Shown here in pieces: positions 8,421 through 15,297 of a DNA stretch of 64,000 bases. Under the pieces are notes generated by a model. That model worked only from the letters and a program-made list of their open reading frames with translations. It ran no database searches and was not told the origin of the DNA. The position numbers were made by a program, and so were the translations under genes. Position 1 is the first letter of the stretch. The number at the start of each line of letters is the position of its first letter. Source of the DNA: Marinobacter sp. S6332 (lineage in GTDB: Bacteria; Pseudomonadota; Gammaproteobacteria; Pseudomonadales; Oleiphilaceae). The DNA is taken from the NCBI RefSeq assembly GCF_023016045.1, contig NZ_JALKAP010000003.1:186001-250000 (forward strand), written 5' to 3'.

Positions 8421-8894
8421 TTAGTGGCCCAAATAACTGCGATACATCCAGACCGTTTTTTCCTGCTGGGAAATGTAATCGCTCATCAAAGCAACGGTGC
8501 CTTCATCCTCTGCATTGCCTGCAAGGCTTAGCAAGTCCCGTTGTTTGCCTATCAACTTGGCAAAGCTATCGACAATGTTGTTCATAGCCTCTTTGCCATC
8601 CGCGACGTCTTTCTGTTCAGGAATTTCCGAGCGTTCGATATAAGTGCTGTATGCATGGGAAGGGCGATGGCCCAATGTGAGAACGCGCTCTGCAATCTCA
8701 TCAATCTTTAGCAACAGGTCGTCGTAAAGCTCTTCAAATTTCACGTGCAGCTCAAAAAAATTATCGCCTTTGATGTTCCAATGATAACCGCGCACGTTCA
8801 TGTAAAAAATTTGATAGTTGGACAGCAGATCGTTGAGAGAATCGGCCAGCTTTACCGTTTTTTCTTTGTCCAGACCAATAAAGTTCTTGCTCAT
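8421..8894 (-). CDS. dps: Dps family DNA-binding ferritin-like protein
   Basis: A 157-residue protein with the Dps fold signature. It has YHWNIKG near residue 37, ELHVKFEELYDDLLLKIDEIAER near residues 48-70 carrying the ferroxidase His, Asp and Glu ligands, and the conserved C-terminal helix. Dps forms a dodecamer that oxidises and stores iron and protects DNA in stationary phase or under peroxide stress. Start ATG 8894 is preceded by AAGGAGG with ideal spacing. It is monocistronic, with a bidirectional terminator downstream. A DNA-binding Lys-rich N-terminal tail is short here, so DNA binding is less certain than iron storage. Confidence 0.9.
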   Translation of the reverse strand: MSKNFIGLDKEKTVKLADSLNDLLSNYQIFYMNVRGYHWNIKGDNFFELHVKFEELYDDLLLKIDEIAERVLTLGHRPSHAYSTYIERSEIPEQKDVADGKEAMNNIVDSFAKLIGKQRDLLSLAGNAEDEGTVALMSDYISQQEKTVWMYRSYLGH

Positions 8895-9012
8895 TACATG
8901 CCTCCTTGGTGGCTGTAAAATTCAACCTGTAGTAACAATAGCGAAAGCTTCAGGCTTTGGTGAAGTTGAGTTATCCCATTTAGGTCATAGCAGGAATTTA
9001 TCTTTGAACCGT

Positions 9013-10455
9013 TTAAACACCAGGGCCACAATCGGTGCAATCACCCTCTGGGGCCGGTCCTATATTTAGGTTTCGGTTGAGGTCTCTGAGTGCCGTTCTC
9101 ACACCCTCCTCAATTACTGGGTGATAAAACGGCATTTCCAGCATTTCGCTGACGGTTAACCGGCGTTGTGCTGACCATGCCAACAAGTGGGCTATGTGCT
9201 CGGCCGCCGGACCAAACATTTCGGCACCCAGAAATAGCCCGCTGCCATGCTCGCCGTATACCCGCAACAAACCACTGTTTTTGCCCATCACTCGGCTACG
9301 ACCCTGATTTTCAAACGACACTTCCCCTACTGCGAAGCAGCCGCCACAACGCTTATCCACTTCATTAATCGTTAGCCCCACACTAGCTATTTGGGGGTCG
9401 GTAAACACAACTGCAAGGGGAGTGCTTCTTTTGCCTGCTCTAACTTCCGGGTAAGACGCCGCGTTATTTCCAGCAATCTGACCTTCATCTGCGGCTTCGT
9501 GCAACAGAGGCAAATGGTTGTTCGCATCCCCCGCAATGAATATATGGCTTTGCCCACACTGAAGTGTGTGCGGGTCATAAAGGGGCATACCTTTGTCGTC
9601 TAATTCAATGTCGGCGTTTTGTATATCCAAACCGTCGACGTTTGGCCTACGCCCCGTCGCCGCGAGCAAATACTCGAATGTTTCGGTTTTGTCGCCCTCA
9701 CTGCCATCAGTGAATGTAACCGCCACGCCTCCATCCACGCGCTCAACCCGTTTCACATCACCATCCGGATCCAACGGGAACTCTTCATTGAAGCGTCTGA
9801 GTGCATAAGCACGGATACTATCGTCCTGAATCGGCCCAACGGCGCCACCCACACCGAACATTCTTACCCGAACACCGAGGCGGCTGAGTGCCTGGCCTAG
9901 TTCCAACCCGATCACCCCAGGGCCAAAAACCACCACCGATTCGGGCAAATCCTGCCATTCGAAAATATCGTCGTTTACCACTAAGCGGTCTTTTGCTTCT
10001 TTCAAAAACCCCGGAATGTTGGGGCGAGAACCGGTAGCGATAACGATACGCTTGGCATCAATTTCGATATCGTTGCCGACAATGAGGCGGTTAGGCCCAG
10101 CAAAGCGGGCATGACCCTTGATTTTGTGCTCTTCGGAGAACTTTTCTACCGAGCGGAGAACCGAACCGACAAACCGGTCCCGTTCTGAGCGCACTCGCGC
10201 CATAACTGTTTTTCCGTCTACGGTAATCTTGCCCGCAGACACTCCGAAAAGATCTGCCTGAGCCATCTGGTATGCGCTGTCCGCTGCAGCAAGCAGAAGT
10301 TTACTTGGCATACAGCCCACTCTCGCACAGGTAGTGCCATACTGGTCGCCTTCGATCAGCACAACCTTATCCGTAACTTTTCGTACGCGGCTATAGGCGA
10401 CCATACCTGCAGTGCCCGCACCGATAATGGCAACGTCAACTTCGCGCTTTTCCAT
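9013..10455 (-). CDS. Pyridine nucleotide-disulfide oxidoreductase, dihydrolipoamide dehydrogenase-like
   Basis: A 480-residue FAD enzyme with a complete disulfide-reductase layout. It has the N-terminal FAD motif VAIIGAGTAG, the redox pair in CARVGCMPSK near residues 43-48, a central NAD(P) domain (VVFGPGVIGLELG), a second FAD motif (IFIAGDAN), and the C-terminal catalytic HPVIEE near residue 448. The tail ends with CTDCGPGV, an extra CxxC not expected in a standard lipoamide dehydrogenase. It is not next to 2-oxoacid dehydrogenase genes, so it is probably not the housekeeping E3. It is monocistronic and its true substrate is unclear. Confidence 0.8.
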   Translation of the reverse strand: MEKREVDVAIIGAGTAGMVAYSRVRKVTDKVVLIEGDQYGTTCARVGCMPSKLLLAAADSAYQMAQADLFGVSAGKITVDGKTVMARVRSERDRFVGSVLRSVEKFSEEHKIKGHARFAGPNRLIVGNDIEIDAKRIVIATGSRPNIPGFLKEAKDRLVVNDDIFEWQDLPESVVVFGPGVIGLELGQALSRLGVRVRMFGVGGAVGPIQDDSIRAYALRRFNEEFPLDPDGDVKRVERVDGGVAVTFTDGSEGDKTETFEYLLAATGRRPNVDGLDIQNADIELDDKGMPLYDPHTLQCGQSHIFIAGDANNHLPLLHEAADEGQIAGNNAASYPEVRAGKRSTPLAVVFTDPQIASVGLTINEVDKRCGGCFAVGEVSFENQGRSRVMGKNSGLLRVYGEHGSGLFLGAEMFGPAAEHIAHLLAWSAQRRLTVSEMLEMPFYHPVIEEGVRTALRDLNRNLNIGPAPEGDCTDCGPGV

Positions 10456-10671
10456 AAATTAGTCTCCAAACCGATACTCCCGAAGCTCGGGACAGTGGAT
10501 GAAATAGTCAATCGAGTATACGCCAGTATAGAGGCAGGGATTGTTTTGTGCGGTAGGTGAAAAAACCGGCGACTGGGTTTATGCTGACAGCCCTATACAG
10601 ACTCTGGCAATCTCTGCGTTTTTATCCATAAGCCTTTACCCGTAATTCTGATAGTTAACGAGAACCTTAGT

Positions 10672-11343
10672 ATGAACAATTACTGGCCGGAATTTTTCAC
10701 TGTGGCGCTTGTGCATCTGCTGGCTGTTGCCAGCCCGGGGCCAGACCTTGCGGTAATGATCCGGCAGGCGCTGTGCCAAAGCCGCCGGAATGCCCTACTC
10801 ACTGCCATAGGTATCGGTGCTGGCATTCTGGTGCACGTAAGCTATTCGCTGTTGGGTATTGGTTTTATTATCCAGCAGTCGATACTGCTGTTTACCATAC
10901 TTAAGATTGCCGGGGCTTTGTATCTAACCTGGATTGCTGTCCAGTGCCTCAAAGCCCGAGCAGGCGGGATTCATGTGGAAACCGAACCGCACACATCGCA
11001 GTCCAGTTTTGCCGCGCTGCGTCTGGGGTTCTTAACCAATGCTCTGAACCCCAAAGCGACCCTGTTCTTTGTCTCGCTGTTTTCGGTAGTGATCAGCCCG
11101 GGCACTCCAGTAGCGATTCAGGCCAGCTATGGCGCTTATATGGCGGTGGCTACAGGGGTTTGGTTCATTTTGGTTGCCATATTCTTCACCCTGCCCGCCG
11201 TGCGCAAAGGTTTTAACCGGTTTGGCCATTGGCTAGACCGGCTCATGGGCGGTGTTTTGCTGTTGCTGGCTGGCCAGCTCTTACTCTCTACAGTGAGCGG
11301 AGCAGAGCCTCCGTCTGGTCCCAGCTCAGGCATGGGTCAGTAA
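10672..11343 (+). CDS. LysE/RhtB family amino acid exporter
   Basis: A 223-residue inner-membrane protein with about six membrane segments. ASPGPDLAVMIRQAL near the N-terminus and FLTNALNPKATLFF mid-protein are the LysE/RhtB signatures. The family exports amino acids or their derivatives. Its 3' end overlaps the 3' end of the convergent DAHP synthase gene by 56 bp. The substrate is unknown; the neighbouring aromatic biosynthesis gene is suggestive but is on the other strand. Confidence 0.85.
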   Translation: MNNYWPEFFTVALVHLLAVASPGPDLAVMIRQALCQSRRNALLTAIGIGAGILVHVSYSLLGIGFIIQQSILLFTILKIAGALYLTWIAVQCLKARAGGIHVETEPHTSQSSFAALRLGFLTNALNPKATLFFVSLFSVVISPGTPVAIQASYGAYMAVATGVWFILVAIFFTLPAVRKGFNRFGHWLDRLMGGVLLLLAGQLLLSTVSGAEPPSGPSSGMGQ

Positions 11344-12340
11344 TAGAGCACCCATAGCGCAGGTCGTCGCCGTCGTTTTGTCGGCCTGCCTCTAGAAAAC
11401 TCTCCAGCATCAGCCCACGAATACCAGAGCTACCCGAATGCTTCTGGCGCATTACTTCACGAGCTACATCGATCTGTCGCTCAGCCTGTTTGCAGGCGTT
11501 ATCGTGGCTGCAATCCACCATAATGGCTGCGCACAGATCTGCTTCAGACAGGCTCTTCACGGCGTGCTGAATGCTGACTTCATCGTAATTAGTGATTCCC
11601 CTGCCGCCACGCAGCACAAGATGGGTGTCTGGGTTACCCCGGGTGCTAACCATAACCGGCGCCCCATGACTGGATACACCTAGGTGGTGATGCGGGTGGG
11701 CTCCCGACTTCATCGCATTAATCGCAACGCTGATACCACCGTCAGTGCCGTTTTTAAAACCTGCGGGCATCGGCAGCCCACTGACCATCTCGCGGTGAAT
11801 CTGAGATTCGGTGGTGCGGGCTCCGATGGCAGTCCAGCTCACCAAGTCCCCCAGGTAATCCATGGCAAAAGGGCTCAAAGCTTCAGTGGCCAATGGCAAC
11901 CCCATCTCGGCTAAGTTAAGAAGCAAGCGTCGTGAGCGGAGCAAGCCTTCGTTGAGGTCGCCTGTGCCTGTGCGTTCGGGATCGTATAACAAGCCCTTCC
12001 ACCCTACGGTTGTTCTGGGCTTTTCTAAATAGGCGCGCATCACAATTAGAAAGCGGTCGCTGACAACGTCAGCCAGAGCTTTGAGCTTTTCACCATACTC
12101 CAGCGCAGCGACTTCATCATGAATCGAACAGGGGCCGACGACGATCAAAGTTCGCTCATCCGAGCCGTGCAAAACATCGCGAACCGCTTGCCGGTGCCTG
12201 CTCACCTGTCGGGCAAGCCGCTCATCCACCGGCAATCGCTGGCGTAGCTCAGCTGGCGTAGGCAGCGCAGTTTCCTCACGCTGTGTTGCGGCTGCACTTA
12301 GCACCTGATCTTTCCCGGCGGCGTTCAAAGGCATGTTCAT
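11288..12340 (-). CDS. aroG: 3-deoxy-7-phosphoheptulonate (DAHP) synthase, class I
   Basis: A 350-residue enzyme condensing phosphoenolpyruvate and erythrose 4-phosphate, the first step of aromatic amino acid synthesis. It matches the AroF/G/H class: VVGPCSIHD, RAYLEKPRTTVGWKG, WTAIGARTTESQ, GFKNGTDG and VDCSHDN. I chose ATG 12340 (MNMPL). A longer frame beginning with TTG at 12373 would start inside the terminator T-run and is rejected. An aromatic leader peptide and an intrinsic terminator lie upstream on the same strand, so expression is very likely controlled by attenuation. Which aromatic amino acid inhibits the enzyme cannot be told from the sequence. Confidence 0.92.
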   Translation of the reverse strand: MNMPLNAAGKDQVLSAAATQREETALPTPAELRQRLPVDERLARQVSRHRQAVRDVLHGSDERTLIVVGPCSIHDEVAALEYGEKLKALADVVSDRFLIVMRAYLEKPRTTVGWKGLLYDPERTGTGDLNEGLLRSRRLLLNLAEMGLPLATEALSPFAMDYLGDLVSWTAIGARTTESQIHREMVSGLPMPAGFKNGTDGGISVAINAMKSGAHPHHHLGVSSHGAPVMVSTRGNPDTHLVLRGGRGITNYDEVSIQHAVKSLSEADLCAAIMVDCSHDNACKQAERQIDVAREVMRQKHSGSSGIRGLMLESFLEAGRQNDGDDLRYGCSITDPCLSWDQTEALLRSL

Positions 12341-12371
12341 ATCTGTTTTCCCGTTTCCCTGTATCAGAATC

Positions 12372-12406
12372 AAAAAAGCCCCGGCTGGGCTACCAGTCGG
12401 GGCTTT
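12372..12406 (-). terminator. Attenuator terminator in the DAHP synthase leader
   Basis: Read on the minus strand, AAAGCCCCG and CTGG pair with CCAG and CGGGGCTTT across a short loop with one mismatch. Six U follow (12372-12377). It ends about 30 bases before the synthase start codon, so it must be bypassed for expression. GTCGG upstream (12409-12413 region) can pair with CCGAC of the 5' arm, a candidate antiterminator. Confidence 0.85.
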
Positions 12407-12417
12407 CTGAGTCCGAC

Positions 12418-12444
12418 GGCAGCCTGGTTTTTCGCCGGGCTGCC
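12418..12444 (-). promoter_or_regulatory. Upstream hairpin of the aromatic attenuator
   Basis: GGCAGCC and GGCTGCC form a 7-bp stem, 27 bases after the leader stop codon and directly before the terminator. In a classical attenuator this hairpin would sequester the antiterminator when the ribosome finishes the leader. Its role is inferred from position. Confidence 0.6.
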
Positions 12445-12471
12445 ATCCTCGTTATTCGTTTGTTGAAGATG

Positions 12472-12609
12472 CTAAGGGCGGCCCTGACGCTGGCTAAAAT
12501 AAAAGCCATAACCAAACCACCAAAAAAACACAGCAGCGACCGCATCCTTCGCCTTTTGGCCGAAAGCTTGCAGAACATTCAATTGACAGATCGCTTGTGT
12601 CGTCTTCAT
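12472..12609 (-). CDS. Aromatic-rich leader peptide of the DAHP synthase gene
   Basis: A 45-codon reading frame starting MKTTQAICQL and ending TAG, 132 bases before the synthase start. Residues 28-38 read FFWWFGYGFYF (codons at 12496-12528). That is five Phe, two Trp and two Tyr in eleven positions. Two hairpins, one a U-tailed terminator, follow. This is the arrangement of a ribosome-mediated attenuator, in which shortage of charged tRNA stalls the ribosome on the aromatic codons and prevents termination. The start codon lacks a strong ribosome site; a TTG three codons upstream behind GGGG is an alternative start. The function is inferred, but the composition is far from chance. Confidence 0.8.
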   Translation of the reverse strand: MKTTQAICQLNVLQAFGQKAKDAVAAVFFWWFGYGFYFSQRQGRP

Positions 12610-12707
12610 GCTTATCAATATATACCCCGGGTTTTCACCTTGGCAACCCGTAAACCGGACTTTTTTACCAAACAAACCGCGTTTTTCGGGAAAATGGGAG
12701 CCAAAAT

Positions 12708-13496
12708 ATGTCATTGAGCCTACGCAACTTCACCTCTCGCCTCGCCTTTATTGTTGCTCTGGCGCTCGCCTCAGGCTCCGGCACTGCATACGCGGAATCC
12801 CGCGCTTACCAACTCAACAATCGACCCGCTGATGACGTTGCTGCGCAGATTCGGGAGCTGTATCAGGGCGAATCCTTGGCAGTGACGGCTAGAGGTCAAC
12901 AGATTGTGGTTCGCGGAACACAGTCAATGCTAGATGAAATCGGCACCTTGGTTGAAACCCTTGATGTAGCCCAAGCCCAGCTGCGAATAACAGTGCGTTC
13001 TACAGACGATATTGGCGGCAAAGGCTCCGGCGGCGGCATTACTACAACCAGAAACACGGTTGGCGTTACCGTAGAACGTCGCGTTACCAGCACCAGCGGC
13101 TCGCGGGAACGGAGCCTTGTCGTTATGGATGGGCAATCGGCCCATATTACATCAGGTCAGGTGCGTACCCTGCCCTTCGCTGTGCGTGGCGGTAGGAACC
13201 CGGCGGCTATTTTAACTCAGGTCGAAACACGCAGCGGGTTTGTTGTTAGCCCTCAGGTTATTTCAGACCGGGCAGTGGAACTTAACATCGTATCTTTTGA
13301 GGTCGACCCCGCCGAGCTGGAAGGTTATGAAACGCAGGCGCTGGTGACCATTCGCCGCGTAGAGCCCGGTCAATGGGTCTCATTGGGCAGTGCGTCTACT
13401 CAATCCACCAGCGAACAATCAGGCATTGCTTACAGCGTAAAAAGCAGCCGCTCAGACAATCGCAGTTTTGAAGTTAAGGTCGACGTTATCCATTAA
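12708..13496 (+). CDS. Secretin-related periplasmic protein lacking most of the pore domain
   Basis: A 262-residue exported protein with a signal peptide of about 30 residues ending TAYA. Residues 32-95 (YQLNNRPADDVAAQIRELY and following) resemble the N domains of type II/III secretins, where a short beta-alpha repeat ends in a pairwise distance element (LVETLDVAQAQ). The rest (VVMDGQSAHI, VVSPQVISDRAVELNI, GQWVSLGS) resembles scattered parts of the secretin core. It is far too short for a secretin, which is usually over 500 residues. Start ATG 12708 follows GGGAG. It is divergent from the aromatic leader. A real function is unknown. Confidence 0.6.
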   Translation: MSLSLRNFTSRLAFIVALALASGSGTAYAESRAYQLNNRPADDVAAQIRELYQGESLAVTARGQQIVVRGTQSMLDEIGTLVETLDVAQAQLRITVRSTDDIGGKGSGGGITTTRNTVGVTVERRVTSTSGSRERSLVVMDGQSAHITSGQVRTLPFAVRGGRNPAAILTQVETRSGFVVSPQVISDRAVELNIVSFEVDPAELEGYETQALVTIRRVEPGQWVSLGSASTQSTSEQSGIAYSVKSSRSDNRSFEVKVDVIH

Positions 13497-13499
13497 CAC

Positions 13500-13991
13500 T
13501 CAGGCTCTACCGTGGAGCAGAACACTTTTGGCTTCGTTGATCTTCGCAGCCAGATAGTCGCTGCCACCACGATCCGGGTGCAGCTTTTGGATAAGGCGGC
13601 GGTGCGCCAAAACAACGTCTTCTTTTGAACAGTCTGCGGTAACACCCAGTATTTCGCAGGCTTCTCGCTCAGTCATTCCGGTGCCTTGCGGCTGCCCCGA
13701 CTCGGCGCCACCGGCAGGCCCAGCATTGTCTTTGCCCGAGAAAAGTCGGTTCAAGGTGGGGAAGAACCGGGCAAGTTCCGGCAGTTTGCGCAAAAGAGGT
13801 ATCAACGCCGCGATTCCGGCGGTCAACACATGCACTCGGCCGGTTAAAACCATCACCAACAAAAAGATGCCGCCAGCAATAAAGACAAGCTTCCAGGTTG
13901 CAGCTTTTTTCTTTTCCGCCGACAATCCACCCCACTGTTTTAGAATCACAAAGACGGTTGCCGCCAGCGCAATTCCAAGTATCCAATGCAT
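13500..13991 (-). CDS. Membrane-anchored J-domain protein
   Basis: A 163-residue protein. Two N-terminal membrane segments (about residues 1-15 and 35-60) are followed by a linker rich in Gly and Ala and a C-terminal J-domain with the essential HPD (KLHPDRGG near residue 140). The J-domain stimulates DnaK-type chaperones, so it probably recruits Hsp70 to the inner membrane. I chose ATG 13991; a longer frame up to 14084 has no better start and would lengthen the hydrophobic leader oddly. It converges on the secretin-like gene with a 3-bp gap. Confidence 0.75.
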   Translation of the reverse strand: MHWILGIALAATVFVILKQWGGLSAEKKKAATWKLVFIAGGIFLLVMVLTGRVHVLTAGIAALIPLLRKLPELARFFPTLNRLFSGKDNAGPAGGAESGQPQGTGMTEREACEILGVTADCSKEDVVLAHRRLIQKLHPDRGGSDYLAAKINEAKSVLLHGRA

Positions 13992-14163
13992 GATTGATCC
14001 TTTGCTGCTGAAAGAGCGTAATTCTGGCACCCAATATAACGGCAAAGCTAGCCAAAAATACCTACAACCCGGTGACAAGTACACCCTGAATTTTGTAGGA
14101 TGCTACGCTTTGTCGCGAATTTATCATTCCCGCATCCAAATAGAGATTCCCAGGACCTGAACT

Positions 14164-15297
14164 ATGCGCACTGCTTCCCGCTTCCTGATCGCAATTATTT
14201 TCCTCGGCGTGGTGCTTGGCGGCATCTTTGGCTATAAGTTTTACCAGTTTGGCCAGATGAAAGAAATGCTGTCCCAACCGCAACCGCCTGCAGAGGTATC
14301 TGCCACCGAAGCTCGCACTGAGAGCTGGACCCCAAGTATTAAGGCCGTGGGCAGTGTTAATGCGGTCAACGGCATTGAAGTTGCCAACGAGGTGCCTGGC
14401 GTTATTTCGAGCATTAATTTCGAATCAGGCGATACGGTGAAAAAAGGCGACATTCTCATTCGCCTGAATACGGCAATTGACGAAGCCGCCGTGCGCACCC
14501 GTAGGGCAGAGGCCCAACTTGCGGAGCAGGAGTTCAAACGTATCTCCGACCTACTGCCAAAGCGTGCTGTGTCCCAGTCCCAATTTGATGAGTCCAAAGC
14601 CAACTTCGACGCAGCCCAAGCCCGCGTTAACGAGGCGGATGCCCAGCTCAGTAAAAAAGTTATCCGCGCACCCTTCGATGGCACTCTAGGCATTCGTATG
14701 GTGGATCAGGGTGAGTACATTGCCACGGGCACGCCGATCGTTGAAATCAACATGCTTGATCCGATCTATGTAGATTTCACCTTGTCTGAAAAGAATCTGC
14801 AGGACGTTGCACGGGACTACTCAGTGGTGGCTACCGTTGCCGCAGTTCCCGAGCAGGAGTTCAAGGGCAAAGTCAGCGCCATCAACACATCCGTGAACCC
14901 CGAAACCCGCACTGTGCGTGTGCGCGCCACTCTGAGCAACCCACAGAAGCTGCTCAGACCGGGCATGTTCGCAACCATCCGCACCTTGCAGCCGAAGGAT
15001 GACGAAGTGGTTACGGTTCCCCGCACGGCCGTCTCCTACAACACCTATGGCGATTTCGTGTTTGTGATTGAGGAAAATGATGATGGCGATCTGGTTGTCA
15101 ATCGCCGCAGCGTCACTGCGGGCCAAACCCGTGACAAGCGTGTTGCTATTCTCTCCGGCCTCGAAGCAGGCGAGAAAGTCGTTTCCAAAGCATTGCTGAG
15201 ACTCCGCGCTGGCCAAAAGGTCAAGATTCAAGAAGAGAACTCTGACGAGAGCTCTGGCCAGAGCCAGAAAAAGCAGCCGCAGGAGGCCTCTGAATAA
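14164..15297 (+). CDS. RND efflux periplasmic adaptor (membrane fusion protein)
   Basis: A 377-residue protein with an N-terminal membrane anchor (about residues 7-25) and no lipobox. It has a biotinyl-lipoyl-like domain (VPGVISSINFESGDTVKKGD), a helical hairpin (about 100-165), a beta-barrel domain (residues about 200-280) and a C-terminal MacA/AcrA-type domain with a charged tail. It bridges the inner-membrane pump to an outer-membrane channel. Its stop overlaps the pump start by one base (TAATG at 15295-15299). No outer-membrane factor gene follows, so a TolC-like partner must be encoded elsewhere. Confidence 0.88.
   Translation: MRTASRFLIAIIFLGVVLGGIFGYKFYQFGQMKEMLSQPQPPAEVSATEARTESWTPSIKAVGSVNAVNGIEVANEVPGVISSINFESGDTVKKGDILIRLNTAIDEAAVRTRRAEAQLAEQEFKRISDLLPKRAVSQSQFDESKANFDAAQARVNEADAQLSKKVIRAPFDGTLGIRMVDQGEYIATGTPIVEINMLDPIYVDFTLSEKNLQDVARDYSVVATVAAVPEQEFKGKVSAINTSVNPETRTVRVRATLSNPQKLLRPGMFATIRTLQPKDDEVVTVPRTAVSYNTYGDFVFVIEENDDGDLVVNRRSVTAGQTRDKRVAILSGLEAGEKVVSKALLRLRAGQKVKIQEENSDESSGQSQKKQPQEASE

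Noticed and set aside
12341..12373. TTG start at 12373 for DAHP synthase
   Set aside because: It lies in the T-run of the attenuator terminator and has no ribosome site; ATG 12340 fits the family.
12610..12714. Longer 80-codon version of the aromatic leader peptide
   Set aside because: Its first 35 codons overlap the divergent secretin-like gene start region and promoter; the internal ATG gives a normal leader length.
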